39,808 nucleotides of DNA, taken from positions 1 to 39,808 of the IMG/VR virus record IMGVR_UViG_3300013307_000032. The stretch is one strand, 5' to 3'. The notes beneath the pieces were generated by a model, which did no database searches, was not told the origin of the DNA, and saw nothing but the letters and a program-made list of their open reading frames with translations. This document shows positions 18,256 through 28,086 of this stretch, piece by piece. This stretch comes from a virus. Within the stretch, counting starts at the first letter, position 1, and the number at the start of each line of letters is the position of its first letter. Position numbers and translations under genes: made by a program.

Positions 18256-19203
18256 AAAGTTCGAGGCGTAGACACGTTGTTCTACTTCCTGACGGAACTT
18301 AGCGTCAGTGCGATAGCGGGAATCACTCATCGCTTTAACCATCTCGTCACGAGAGGCGAACCCTTCGGAACGCTTCGGAGTCTGTGGTTTAGCTTGAGTG
18401 GCCTGCTTCGTGATTGACCGAGTGGCTTTCGTGCCGAACTTACGGTTGTAAGAACTGGACGCCAGATTCAGGATAGCCTTAACGGTGGACAGGTCGCGGG
18501 TCTCAAGGGCTTTCAGCAGAGACTCAGAGGCTTCCTTGTTGGAAACTTCGAGGTGCTTCTGTACCGCTTGGAACTTTTCGGGACCACCAGCGTAGGACAT
18601 AACCTGATTGACGTACTGCTCAACCAATGCTTCCTGACCTTTGATGTAACTATCGACGAAACCTTTCGAGTAACCAGCAGCAGCCAGTGCCTCATAGGAA
18701 CCATCGGAGATGCCATCATTTTCATACTCTGAGCGAATCTGAGCGACCATCTCTGGGGTCAGACCACGTTCAGTTGCTTGCTCAACCATCTCGTTGAAGC
18801 CAGCTTCATGCTCACCAATCAGGTCAGCACTTGAGGTTAAGTCATCAGGGATATCGCCTACAGGCTCAATCTCTGAGTCACCTTCTGTTTCACCGTCCGA
18901 AAGCTCTTGGCCCTCGTTGGTAATTTCTACTTCTGGTTCTTCCAGAGTATCTTCCGAATTACCTTCGGTGTCGATGCGGACCTGCATACGGCCTTCATCT
19001 TCTTCGCCTTCTTCGGCAAACGGGTCGCGGTCCTGACCGTAAGGGTCATCGTTGTCTACGAGAGAGATTTGGTCATCCCCATCGCGGGTCTCAACGTCAA
19101 GGGCCAGCATGTTCTGCTCGTGCTCCTCAATGGTCGAGCCACCGACAACTGCGTTCTGTACACCGAATGACGCATAAACGTCAGCATTTGATTCACCAGA
19201 CAT
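18253..19203 (-). CDS. 9: Capsid assembly (scaffolding) protein
   Basis: Internal scaffold for procapsid assembly, lost before maturation. 316 residues (T7 307), from the ATG with CAGGAGACTATT; the upstream in-frame extension lies in the promoter leader. SNADVYASFGVQNAV near the start and EEHEQNMLALDVETRDGDD match T7, followed by an Asp/Glu-rich region (about 40-110), then FIDSYIRGQ-like FVDSYIKGQEALVEQYVNQV, and a C-terminal part with ATVKAI and MSDSRYRTDAKFRQEVEQRV ending ASNF (T7 DSNF), the capsid-binding end. Confidence 0.97.
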   Translation of the reverse strand: MSGESNADVYASFGVQNAVVGGSTIEEHEQNMLALDVETRDGDDQISLVDNDDPYGQDRDPFAEEGEEDEGRMQVRIDTEGNSEDTLEEPEVEITNEGQELSDGETEGDSEIEPVGDIPDDLTSSADLIGEHEAGFNEMVEQATERGLTPEMVAQIRSEYENDGISDGSYEALAAAGYSKGFVDSYIKGQEALVEQYVNQVMSYAGGPEKFQAVQKHLEVSNKEASESLLKALETRDLSTVKAILNLASSSYNRKFGTKATRSITKQATQAKPQTPKRSEGFASRDEMVKAMSDSRYRTDAKFRQEVEQRVYASNF

Positions 19204-19246
19204 AATAGTCTCCTGATTGAAATGAACTAAGTGGGAAACTCTTTGG

Positions 19247-19270
19247 TCTCCCATTAGTGAGTCTTAATTA
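19247..19270 (-). promoter_or_regulatory. Phage promoter phi-9
   Basis: Minus strand AATTAAGACTCACTAAT then GGGAGACCAAAGAGTTTCCC. A at -12. The transcript starts with a 7-bp stem GGGAGAC/GUUUCCC. Lies within a few bases of the gene 8 stop and drives the scaffold gene. Confidence 0.93.
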
Positions 19271-19273
19271 AAA

Positions 19274-20884
19274 CTAGCCGCCTACTTCCATCCCAGCGTT
19301 GCTTGCCGCAGCCTGCATTGCTTCGGGACTTTCTGTAGCCATAGCGCCTGCTCCTGCACCAGCCTGTTGAGCCGCTGCTTGAGTTGCCGTTGCGGTAGCA
19401 TCCTGTGCCATCATTGCTTGCTTCTGCTCGGCAGTCAGTAGGATACCAGAAGTATCGATACCAATTGCGTTCGCGATGCGTAGCTTGATGGTTGCCAGAT
19501 TGATATCCGGGTCCTGAGCCATAGGAGCAAGTTGCGCCCACGCTGCGATACAACGTTCCAGCTTGTCGAGGTCCTGACCGCGCCCGATAGCATCCAGACC
19601 AGTAGAGATTGTCGGCTCGACTGCCTCTTTAGGTAGCTCTGGGATTTGCTGCGTTGCCTGTAGTTGGGTCAGCAATACGCGCACCAGTGGAAGCTGTAAC
19701 TCTTGTGACAGAATCGAGTAGACACCACCGAGGGTATCTTCGAGTTCCGAGGCCACATACCGAATCTCTTCGGCAGTCACGCGTTCACCGCTGCGTTGTA
19801 CCGCACTGTTCAACATAAAGGCATACGACAGGCGACCCTCAATGGCAGATGCCACTGACTGAGCAACCGAGAAGTCTGCTTGTTTCTCTAACTGTAGGAA
19901 ATCGATATCTTCACGACGACCGGGAACGAAGTCACCTGTCTGCGCTTTGGTTAATCTACGAGGCTGCGTAATGCCAGCCGGGTTCACCAGACCGATTACC
20001 TTGGATGATACCATAGCCATCTTCACGATAGCCTCTTGGAGGTTCTCTAAGGACTTGAGGTCACCCAGATACTCCTCAACGTATGAACGTCCATAGGACT
20101 CACCGTCGATTCGAACCATGCGCACAGGCACGTAAGGACAAGCCTCTCGTGGGTACGATGCGTCTGACCCTGCAACTTCCTCTCCTTCCACTTCCTCATA
20201 CTTGAGGTAGTCTCCAGAGTCTTCGTCGAGGTAGACGTGAGTGTACACATCGATTAACTCATCGGGCTTCTTCTCGCCACCTGCCGATTCCACTTGGGAC
20301 CTAACGTCATCCGGTAGTGCACCGAAAGCAATCTGGTCACGGGTCACAGTCTGTAGCATATTGCCGTAAGCATCTCGCTGGACAACATAGGCCGACAGTC
20401 GGTAGACCTTGAGTGGGGTGTACCCTTCCGGGTCCGGTAGGTGAAGCAGAACGTTACCCGCTACGCACAACTGCTTGAGGGCCTCAAAGAGAGACACACG
20501 GTAGCTGTTCGATTCGATGTAGTTCATGATGATACGTTCGACCATCGATAGACCTTCGTCTACCTTAGCGAGACCATCCGGGTCAGAGACCAACTGTTTC
20601 GCTTCGAACTCTGAGATGGTCAGCTTCATCCACGTTTGCATAGGGAACAACGCGAGCATCAACTTGGACGCTAGGTTGTTTAACCCTCGGGCACCTACTG
20701 CTTGCCACGGAGTCGTGTAATCGGTTGACGAGTTATCTGAGTCCTTCGGGAACAATGACGGAATCGTATAGGTCGCACAGTTTTCTGCGCGGGTCGTGTA
20801 AGGATTTCGGTCATTCACTAAGCGGTCATACACAGCCTTAGCGCCTTCCTCTGCGAATCCTTCACGAGTCTGTGAGGTTGCCAT
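19274..20884 (-). CDS. 8: Portal (head-tail connector) protein
   Basis: Dodecameric portal at the capsid vertex; the packaging motor docks on it. 536 residues, the T7 length. Typical features are YDRLVNDRNPYTTRAENCAT (19-38), TPWQAVGARGLNNLASKLML (about 59-78), PLKVYRLSAYVVQRDAYGN, GRSYVEEYLGDLKSLENLQE (the stem/crown helix region) and a Gln/Ala-rich C-terminal barrel part (ATATQAAAQQAGAG). Ribosome site AAGGAGCTAACCT. Ends before phi-9. Confidence 0.97.
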   Translation of the reverse strand: MATSQTREGFAEEGAKAVYDRLVNDRNPYTTRAENCATYTIPSLFPKDSDNSSTDYTTPWQAVGARGLNNLASKLMLALFPMQTWMKLTISEFEAKQLVSDPDGLAKVDEGLSMVERIIMNYIESNSYRVSLFEALKQLCVAGNVLLHLPDPEGYTPLKVYRLSAYVVQRDAYGNMLQTVTRDQIAFGALPDDVRSQVESAGGEKKPDELIDVYTHVYLDEDSGDYLKYEEVEGEEVAGSDASYPREACPYVPVRMVRIDGESYGRSYVEEYLGDLKSLENLQEAIVKMAMVSSKVIGLVNPAGITQPRRLTKAQTGDFVPGRREDIDFLQLEKQADFSVAQSVASAIEGRLSYAFMLNSAVQRSGERVTAEEIRYVASELEDTLGGVYSILSQELQLPLVRVLLTQLQATQQIPELPKEAVEPTISTGLDAIGRGQDLDKLERCIAAWAQLAPMAQDPDINLATIKLRIANAIGIDTSGILLTAEQKQAMMAQDATATATQAAAQQAGAGAGAMATESPEAMQAAASNAGMEVGG

Positions 20885-20895
20885 AGGTTAGCTCC

Positions 20896-21165
20896 TTAGA
20901 TGTTAATGCCAGCTCCGCTATTACGCGCTACTGACAGTGACCGTTTGCCGCCTGACCGGGCCTTCTTCTTGTCGCTCGCGGTATCCGCTCCTGATTCCTC
21001 ATCAGTCACTTCCTTCGCTGGTTCGACTTCTGGTGCCGCTACGTCCGCTGGTGGAGCCTGAGTGGTCTCCGGTTTGTCATCCAGACCCGCAGCATGTGCC
21101 AGAGCCTTGACGGGCGCGTTAGTGATTTTCTTAACGGCCTTTTTGATTTTCTTAAACAGTCCCAT
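20896..21165 (-). CDS. 7.3: Virion protein gp7.3
   Basis: In T7 gp7.3 (99 residues) is a tail protein, ejected, and needed for adsorption or particle stability. This 89-residue version keeps the Lys-rich N-terminus (GLFKKIKKAVKKITNAPVKA), an acidic Pro/Ala-rich middle, and the conserved end KKARSGGKRSLSVARNSGAG ending GINI (T7 KKSLSVARSSGGGINI). Unstructured by composition. T7 gene 7 is absent. Ribosome site AGGAGCCAATT. Confidence 0.92.
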   Translation of the reverse strand: MGLFKKIKKAVKKITNAPVKALAHAAGLDDKPETTQAPPADVAAPEVEPAKEVTDEESGADTASDKKKARSGGKRSLSVARNSGAGINI

Positions 21166-21382
21166 AATTGGCTCCTGTGAATTTATTACGAATGGATGTG
21201 GATGGTGATTGCACCTTGTCCACCTTTAGACTCGAACGGTTGCCCTTGACCACATCGTTACCTGTAGTCGCCGCAGTCTCATCATCACCGAACTCTACGC
21301 TAGTAGGTTCCGCTGTGAGTGGAGCTGGGTCTGGGGCTTTCGTGTCCACCTTTGGTGTCTTTACTTTCGCTGAGAAGCACAT
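21152..21382 (-). CDS. 6.7: Virion protein gp6.7
   Basis: T7 gp6.7 (88 residues) is a minor virion protein ejected into the host on infection. Here 76 residues: MCFSAKVKTPKVDTKAPDPA followed by PLTAEPTSVEFGDDE matches T7's MCFSPKIKTPKMDTN and PAPLTQEVSSVEFG. The rest is low-complexity and basic, with KGNRSSLKV. The frame overlaps the start of 7.3 by 14 bases. Confidence 0.9.
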   Translation of the reverse strand: MCFSAKVKTPKVDTKAPDPAPLTAEPTSVEFGDDETAATTGNDVVKGNRSSLKVDKVQSPSTSIRNKFTGANYGTV

Positions 21383-21387
21383 AGAGA

Positions 21388-21630
21388 TTACTCCCGGTTG
21401 GCTTCCTTACGTAGTTCCATTTCGTCCAACAGTGCCGATGCGAACCCGAGACCCTCAATGAATCCCAGAATGTGGGAATCAGAGTAGCCTGCTTGCTGCA
21501 TCTTCTTGAGGACTCCGGTCTCACGCAAGTAAGCATGGTTAAACGAAGATTGTAAATACTCCTTGGTTGCACGAGGCACGTCAGGAATATCGTTAGGATT
21601 GTCTACCAGATGTTTAATTGGCTTTAACAT
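21388..21630 (-). CDS. 6.5: Conserved T7-like protein gp6.5
   Basis: 80 residues (T7 84). [20 protein letters not shown] with ATKEYL and ETGVLK is close to T7 6.5 as I know it; the C-terminal half is helical. No function is established. Ribosome site AGAGGTACTCTT, first gene after phi-6.5, just before the virion genes 6.7 and 7.3. Confidence 0.85.
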   Translation of the reverse strand: MLKPIKHLVDNPNDIPDVPRATKEYLQSSFNHAYLRETGVLKKMQQAGYSDSHILGFIEGLGFASALLDEMELRKEANRE

Positions 21631-21677
21631 AAGAGTACCTCTTAGAGTGTTTAACTTAAAGTTATATTAATTAGGTC

Positions 21678-21701
21678 TCTCCCATTAGTGAGTCGTAATA
21701 G
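21678..21701 (-). promoter_or_regulatory. Phage promoter phi-6.5
   Basis: Minus strand CTATTACGACTCACTAAT then GGGAGAGACC. Consensus from -14 to -1; C at -17 region. Its leader shows no stem-loop like those of the other late promoters. First of the late (class III type) promoters. Confidence 0.92.
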
Positions 21702-21716
21702 AAGGGACCTAGCGAA

Positions 21717-21839
21717 TTAACCTTTACCGAACAGCTTTTTGTACTCGCTGATTTGAACGCCAGCGGCAGCAAGGGACCATAAGCCCCGAGCTACCAGACC
21801 GACTGTCAGCACGATAAGAACGTACTTGTAGGGTTCCAC
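21717..21839 (-). CDS. 40-residue membrane peptide, GTG start (6.3 position)
   Basis: A GTG start seven bases after AAGGAGA, overlapping the last 34 bases of gene 6 in another frame. Sequence begins (V/M)EPYKYVLIVLTVGLVARGLW, one membrane span, then ISEYKKLFGKG, a basic tail. T7 6.3 (37 residues) is a small protein in the same place. The strong ribosome site argues that it is real. Function unknown. Confidence 0.6.
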   Translation of the reverse strand: MEPYKYVLIVLTVGLVARGLWSLAAAGVQISEYKKLFGKG

Positions 21840-22732
21840 AGGTGAATCTCCTTGGTATCAATGTTGTAATCCTCAGCACGCAAGATGCGAGCCATACGAG
21901 CCTGAGCAATCAACTGGTCCTCAGTCATACCAGCTTTCGCAGCGATGGACACCATGCACTCCCATAAGGTTTTACCCTCACGGTCACGCTTGACCCACTG
22001 AACTTTCTCCTGACCCTTGTTCTTACCAGACTTGAGGATAGTCACCTCTTGTTCAGTGAAGAACGGAGCCTCAAGGAAGTCCGCAGCGGTCTCGCCCCAG
22101 CCCGGTATGCCACCATAGCCATCGGTGATATCACCCTTGATGGTCTGGAACATGTGCCAGTAATCTGCATCAGTCAGGTCGTGAGACAGGATGTTGCCAG
22201 TTGTGCACCACAGGAAGTCACAATAAGGGATGGTCTTGAAGTCCTTGTCACAGGAGACCAGCACGGCTTTCTTCGCGTTGAACACCATTGGTTCGGACCC
22301 GATGATTCCCATCACGTCATCACCCTCTAGGTTATCTTCACGAACGCTTAACCATTCCTCATGCTCGAAGACGCGCTCAAGGAACGCCCGGTAGCCTACA
22401 GGTTTGCGAGAAGCCTTTCGGTTCTCCTTGTAGGTCGGGTCAACCAGCACCTTGCGCCAGTTCACCGTATCGGTAAAAGCCAGCACGATAGGCGCAGTTT
22501 GCCACGCTTTCTTGCGAGAAGCATACGAGTTGATGGAATCACAGAAGATGCCCCACGCTTTCGCATGGTCACATTCCAGTGTCCAGTGGTCATCGCCCCA
22601 ATCAGTCTCGACCTCTGAGGCGCTCATAGCTTGAAACACCAGCCAGTCGCCATCAAGAACCAGCACACCTTTGTTAAGCGGCCCTTCACTAAGAGCCTCG
22701 CGTAGTGACGCTAAAGTATGTAACTTGCTCAT
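21806..22732 (-). CDS. 6: 5'-3' exonuclease, RNase H activity
   Basis: Degrades host DNA to nucleotides, removes RNA primers and takes part in recombination. FEN-like fold, 308 residues (T7 300). Metal-binding acid residues lie in VLDGDWLVFQAM (about 24-35), EGDDVMGIIGSEP (about 134) and VLVSCDKDFKTIP (about 157), with FLWCTTGNIL and GDITDGYGGIPGWGETA (helix-hairpin region). The C-terminus reads IHLWNPTSTFLSC, a few residues longer than T7's IYLWRP. The reading frame overlaps the next small gene by 34 bases. Confidence 0.96.
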   Translation of the reverse strand: MSKLHTLASLREALSEGPLNKGVLVLDGDWLVFQAMSASEVETDWGDDHWTLECDHAKAWGIFCDSINSYASRKKAWQTAPIVLAFTDTVNWRKVLVDPTYKENRKASRKPVGYRAFLERVFEHEEWLSVREDNLEGDDVMGIIGSEPMVFNAKKAVLVSCDKDFKTIPYCDFLWCTTGNILSHDLTDADYWHMFQTIKGDITDGYGGIPGWGETAADFLEAPFFTEQEVTILKSGKNKGQEKVQWVKRDREGKTLWECMVSIAAKAGMTEDQLIAQARMARILRAEDYNIDTKEIHLWNPTSTFLSC

Positions 22733-23103
22733 GCCACTTCCTCCAGTTTAGAAATCATAGGGAAGTGACGCTGTGCGAACTCAAGGGCCAGAGAGTTTTC
22801 CTCTGCGTTGAGATGCGACAGTACGTTGAAGTAATCCTTACGGACCTGTGGTTCAGCCTGAACGCGGCGGTAAACCTTAATGTCATCATAGGAATCCCAC
22901 CCGTAGTTATACGAGATGGTCCCTTCCTGACGCACTACGCAGCCCTTATAGGCGCTCATAGCCGGGAACAGTGTAATCACCTCATCGGTAACCTCAAGGC
23001 TTCTGGATGCGAAACAGGAGTCATGCTTGTGGAAGTCTCCACGCTCAACGTCAGACACGTCATCGAAGTAGGACGCGAAGTCCTCTGGTAGTTTGATAGT
23101 CAT
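22729..23103 (-). CDS. Acidic protein of unknown function in the 5.9 position
   Basis: A 124-residue protein, starting at an ATG that overlaps the 5.7 stop (ATGA) and ending in an ATGA overlap with gene 6. It has about 24 Asp/Glu against about 14 Lys/Arg, with acidic runs such as LPEDFASYFDDVSDVERGDF near the start. T7 5.9 (52 residues, an inhibitor of RecBCD) sits at the same place but I see no similarity, and this protein is more than twice as long. A DNA mimic or nuclease inhibitor is a guess from charge and position only. Ribosome site within 5.7 (GGAGCAATC). Confidence 0.8.
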   Translation of the reverse strand: MTIKLPEDFASYFDDVSDVERGDFHKHDSCFASRSLEVTDEVITLFPAMSAYKGCVVRQEGTISYNYGWDSYDDIKVYRRVQAEPQVRKDYFNVLSHLNAEENSLALEFAQRHFPMISKLEEVA

Positions 23104-23309
23104 ACGATTGCTCCATGTTCTGAGAGGAATGCTGTGCCAGCCGCTGTGATTTCCCACGCTCCAGCGTTACGACCCGCACCAGTGAGGCACGAGATGTGAC
23201 CGCGACTAGCGGCCTCAGCGATTAACGCAGCGTTGTTACGCACGTAGTTCGATTGGAAACTCTTAGGACACGACTTGATGCCTAAGAGCACTTTCAGATA
23301 ATCGCTCAT
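23100..23309 (-). CDS. 5.7: gp5.7, inhibitor of stationary-phase sigma factor
   Basis: T7 gp5.7 blocks RpoS-containing polymerase, which gp2 handles poorly. 69 residues, the same as T7, with near identity: MSDYLKVLLGIKSCPKSFQS, SNYVRNNAALIAEAASRGHI and SCLTGAGRNAGAWEITAAGT. Only the last ten residues differ clearly. ATG overlaps the 5.5 stop and TGA overlaps the next ATG. Confidence 0.95.
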   Translation of the reverse strand: MSDYLKVLLGIKSCPKSFQSNYVRNNAALIAEAASRGHISCLTGAGRNAGAWEITAAGTAFLSEHGAIV

Positions 23310-23587
23310 ACTCGCACCGCCACATTACCAACGGAGAGACCAGCTTCGGTCACCTCAGATTTAACGAGCTTCTGCAAGCCTTGCTTAAGGTTCAGGCGCA
23401 TCATACCATCGAGTCCACCTTCGAGACCCGCCTTGACGAGAGCAACAGTGATACCGTCAACACGCTCATCACCAGAAGCGACACGCTTGGTCAACTCTAG
23501 GGCCTGCTTCATCATCTCTGCCTCATCTTCCGAGGACAGAACGAACGAGAAGTCAAACGATACTTTACCTTTAAATGTCATAGCCAT
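23306..23587 (-). CDS. 5.5: gp5.5-like protein (H-NS antagonist family)
   Basis: T7 gp5.5 (99 residues) binds host H-NS and relieves its silencing of phage genes, and in fused form with 5.7 affects lambda Rex. This 93-residue protein begins MAMTFKGKVSFDFSF against T7's MAMTKKFKVSFDVTA; the remainder is a similar-length helical region but divergent. ATG is seven bases after AGGAG. The stop overlaps the 5.7 ATG (ATGA), beginning a coupled run 5.5-5.7-next-6. Confidence 0.78.
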   Translation of the reverse strand: MAMTFKGKVSFDFSFVLSSEDEAEMMKQALELTKRVASGDERVDGITVALVKAGLEGGLDGMMRLNLKQGLQKLVKSEVTEAGLSVGNVAVRV

Positions 23588-23604
23588 GATAGGCTCCTTA
23601 TTGA

Positions 23605-25725
23605 TTAGTGGCATACGGCCCAATTGGGACCAATCTTACCTTCCGTATCCAACTGACACCGGAAGTTCCAATGCTCGCCTACCCAGCGCATAGCCTCTTG
23701 AGCAATCTCTCGGACTCTCTCAGCAATCTCTGGGGTCCGGCAAGCGACCTGAATCTCATCGTGAATCCAGCCCATGTACGCAAAGTCACCATCCCAGCCA
23801 TGCTTGAAGCCAGCTTCGATGAGTAACTTCTCGGTCTGAACCACCCACAGTTTGCAGATGAGAGCACCCGCAGATTGCAGCAATGAGTTCAAAGCTGCGT
23901 GTGGGGACCGAATGTGAATCCTACGACCATCAAGGCCCTTAATCCATCGGCGCTTCCACGTCACTCGCTGCTCTCCACCAATCCACTTGGAGTCCTTAAC
24001 GAGACTCTCTTGGATACCTTCACGCAACGCTGAGATAGCTGGGGTGTTCTCTAAGAATTTCTTCTTGAGTTCCTTACCCCGCTCCTTACCTGCACCAACA
24101 ATCTGACCAATCTTCTCATCACCAGCCCCGTATAGGAAACCGTAAATGAACGTCTTGGCGTTGTCTCGTGTAGGTAACTCAGCAGCGTGCTGGTTCACCG
24201 TGTGGATATCACCGTTGAGAATCACATCAGCATACTCACCGTTGTCATAACGGGCCATGAAGTGTGCGAGACACCGCAGTTCGAGACCACTGGCATCGAT
24301 ACCTGCTTGCACCCACGGTTGCCCTGTGAGTCCATCAAGATGATACTCGGCACCAAAGGATGAGCGGCACTCTTCACCATAAGGTGAGCGCACTCCGGGG
24401 ACCTGCCCCATGTTAGGGAACGAGTGAGTCGCACGACCAGTGACCGCACCGTTAGGATTAATCGAGCCATGAATCTTACCGTCCTCTGCAATGTAACGAA
24501 GCCACGCTTTGTCGCCCTCTGCCACCTGACCGATTCGCTTCTGCACCATAAGGTACTCTTTAATCAAGTCGATACAAGCCTGCTTCTCAGGGTCATCAAC
24601 GCGAACATGCTCAAGCACCTCATCGTCAATCTTCGGTGCACCCTTGTCGGTGAACTCAGTGGGAACCCAGCCAGCTTCTTGTAGCTTCAACTGGATGTGG
24701 TCACGAGATGATGGGTTGAACACGACGAACTCAACTGGTGTGAACGGAGCGCCCTCAATGTAATCGCGGGTGTCCAACTCACAAGGTTCCAGACCGAGAC
24801 GCTGTGCTTTGTTCTTTGGTTTCTTATAGACACCACCCTGCTTCGGCACCTTAATCAAAGGGTACTTCGCTAGTGGCTTACCAGTGCGAGGATGAAGGAA
24901 CGGAGTGTTACCACCCTTGGCCCTGTACCACGTACCGAATGTGTCACTCAGTCTCTGTTTGAGTTCTGAACGGCGTGCTGATAGTTGCACGTAAAGGTCT
25001 TGTAGCGCCTGCTCGTTTACAGGGAAACCATTACGCTCCATCTTAGCGAGCACCCACGCAGCCTCGTGTTCCAATAACACGGACTCGCCACAGTTAGCCC
25101 AGAACTCAGTTGCAGAAACATCGAGCCACGACTTGCCTATCTCTGGGAAGTAGTGCTTCTGAGACAGACACGCTTCCAGTAACGCACGAGTGACCACAAC
25201 GTCTTGGTCGTTATACTCCATCATGGGTTCATTGAAGTTCGCCCACTCATCACCGTCCGTGTACTCTTCGCCTTGCTCCTCAAGCATACGCTTAAAGATA
25301 TCGGTGTACTCGCCCTTCATGTGACCGAGGCGATAACCCCATGCCTCCAGAGCGTGTGACCCAAAGCGGCGACCGGGTAACTTACCGGACTTCAACAAGG
25401 CAACGTCAGAGTCCTTGATGTTCGCAAACAGTAATCGGACCAGTACCAACGTATCGATACAGTTGCGCATCGGTAAGTGGAACTCACGGTCCAGCACCAG
25501 CTTCGCCAGTTTGGTCAGCGCCGGGGCATCATACTTGTGTCCGTTGTGGAACACGATAAGTTCATCACGTTCGACCGCAGCCTCAAGCGCATCGAGGTAC
25601 GCTGAGAAATCGTTGGGTCGGAACCAATCGTTCGGGGTATCGAATGTTGTGTTATCGATAACTCCGCAGTGAAACTTGGTGACTTTCTCTAACAGGTTGT
25701 TAGCTTCGATATCGGTAATCAACAT
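23605..25725 (-). CDS. 5: DNA polymerase with 3'-5' exonuclease
   Basis: Family A replicative polymerase that uses host thioredoxin as processivity factor. I start at the ATG giving MLITDIEANNLLEKVTKFHC (T7 MIVSDIEANALL), 8 bases after GGAGG; an in-frame TTG six bases upstream is less likely. 706 residues (T7 704). Exonuclease: D5, E7, NGHKYDAPAL, YNDQDVVVT. The thioredoxin-binding loop is present (about 255-335, HPRTGKPLAKYPLIKVPKQG, KPKNKAQRLGLEPCELDTR). Polymerase: GIDASGLELRCLAHF (motif A), RDNAKTFIYGFLYGAGDEKIG (motif B), WIHDEIQVACR (motif C), end CQLDTEGKIGPNWAVCH. Confidence 0.98.
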   Translation of the reverse strand: MLITDIEANNLLEKVTKFHCGVIDNTTFDTPNDWFRPNDFSAYLDALEAAVERDELIVFHNGHKYDAPALTKLAKLVLDREFHLPMRNCIDTLVLVRLLFANIKDSDVALLKSGKLPGRRFGSHALEAWGYRLGHMKGEYTDIFKRMLEEQGEEYTDGDEWANFNEPMMEYNDQDVVVTRALLEACLSQKHYFPEIGKSWLDVSATEFWANCGESVLLEHEAAWVLAKMERNGFPVNEQALQDLYVQLSARRSELKQRLSDTFGTWYRAKGGNTPFLHPRTGKPLAKYPLIKVPKQGGVYKKPKNKAQRLGLEPCELDTRDYIEGAPFTPVEFVVFNPSSRDHIQLKLQEAGWVPTEFTDKGAPKIDDEVLEHVRVDDPEKQACIDLIKEYLMVQKRIGQVAEGDKAWLRYIAEDGKIHGSINPNGAVTGRATHSFPNMGQVPGVRSPYGEECRSSFGAEYHLDGLTGQPWVQAGIDASGLELRCLAHFMARYDNGEYADVILNGDIHTVNQHAAELPTRDNAKTFIYGFLYGAGDEKIGQIVGAGKERGKELKKKFLENTPAISALREGIQESLVKDSKWIGGEQRVTWKRRWIKGLDGRRIHIRSPHAALNSLLQSAGALICKLWVVQTEKLLIEAGFKHGWDGDFAYMGWIHDEIQVACRTPEIAERVREIAQEAMRWVGEHWNFRCQLDTEGKIGPNWAVCH

Positions 25726-25752
25726 TGTCAATACCTCCAGTTATAAATGATA

Positions 25753-25788
25753 ATCATAAAGGCCCTCGAAAGGACCTTGAGTCTATCA
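25753..25788 (-). promoter_or_regulatory. RNase III processing site (R4.7 type)
   Basis: The RNA forms an 8-bp stem AAGGUCCU-UUCG-AGGGCCUU (25778-25759) with a UUCG tetraloop, between UGAUAGACUC and UAUGAUUAUCAUUUA flanks identical to those of the site at 32758-32780. T7 R4.7 also lies just before gene 5. Confidence 0.83.
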
Positions 25789-26067
25789 CTCAGCCAGTGA
25801 ACTAGCAGCGAACAGTGCGTCCATGTAGTTCTTGCGGCGTGCTTCATCGTCACCAATGGCGTGACTCGCAGCTTTACCCAGCGCCATCGACAGGCGTGCA
25901 ACCTGTGCATCATCGAGGGTCATGCGTTGAGTGTGGTCACGACCGTCCGCTCGGGACTTCCAGCGATAGACCATAGTGGTCTTACCGTTACGCACGTTGA
26001 TGTGAATACGGCGGGTCCACTGGTCAGCAGTGTCGGGCATACGAAGAGTTGTAGTGTGCTTAGGCAT
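25786..26067 (-). CDS. 4.5: Conserved T7-like protein gp4.5
   Basis: A 93-residue protein (T7 89). The segment VRNGKTTMVYRWKSRADGRDHTQRMTL, here at about 27-53, resembles the central part of T7 4.5 (MIYRWK, DGRDHT-TMTL). The rest is helical. No function is established. The right start is the ATG with TAAGGAGCACATC, not an upstream frame running through 4.3. It is followed at once by an RNase III hairpin. Confidence 0.78.
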   Translation of the reverse strand: MPKHTTTLRMPDTADQWTRRIHINVRNGKTTMVYRWKSRADGRDHTQRMTLDDAQVARLSMALGKAASHAIGDDEARRKNYMDALFAASSLAE

Positions 26068-26077
26068 GATGTGCTCC

Positions 26078-26290
26078 TTACAGGAAGAATTTAGACAGGG
26101 CTTGTGCATCGGTCGCAACCTTCGCGGCCTTGTTTGTAGCGTCGATACTTGCTTCTTTAGCTCGGACGTGGGCCACAGCCATCTTAGAGGCCAGCTTGTC
26201 TTCGGCCTTAGCCAGTTTGACCAGAGCTTTTGCTTCACGCTGATACGCTTTAACAACCAGTTTGCCGATGAATTTAATGAAGTTAAACAT
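26078..26290 (-). CDS. 4.3: Conserved T7-like protein gp4.3
   Basis: A 70-residue basic, Ala-rich helical protein. T7 4.3 is also 70 residues, and both end in a QALSKFF-like motif. The N-terminus MFNFIKFIGKLVVKAYQREA may form an amphipathic, membrane-associating helix, followed by a long charged helix rich in Ala and Lys. No function is known in the family. I start at the ATG with AAGGAACACATC before it; an upstream in-frame codon lies in the promoter leader. Confidence 0.75.
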   Translation of the reverse strand: MFNFIKFIGKLVVKAYQREAKALVKLAKAEDKLASKMAVAHVRAKEASIDATNKAAKVATDAQALSKFFL

Positions 26291-26327
26291 GATGTGTTCC
26301 TTGAGTTTAATTGAGAGGGAACGGAGT

Positions 26328-26348
26328 GTTCCCATTAGTGAGTTGTAA

Positions 26349-26351
<3 letters not shown>
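26328..26351 (-). promoter_or_regulatory. Phage promoter phi-4.3
   Basis: Minus strand AATTACAACTCACTAAT then GGGAACACTCCGTTCCC. A at -11. The transcript opens with the 6-bp stem GGGAAC/GUUCCC and reads into 4.3, 4.5 and 5. Confidence 0.9.

Positions 26352-28086
<1,735 letters not shown>

Noticed and set aside
19204-19254. Upstream in-frame start of the scaffold gene
   Set aside because: The extension covers the promoter phi-9 transcript leader, and the ATG at 19203 has AGGAG at the right distance and matches the T7 start.
26068-26256. 63-codon N-terminal extension of gp4.5
   Set aside because: It runs antiphase through gene 4.3, and the sequence is unlike any 4.5 protein; the ATG at 26067 has AAGGAG.
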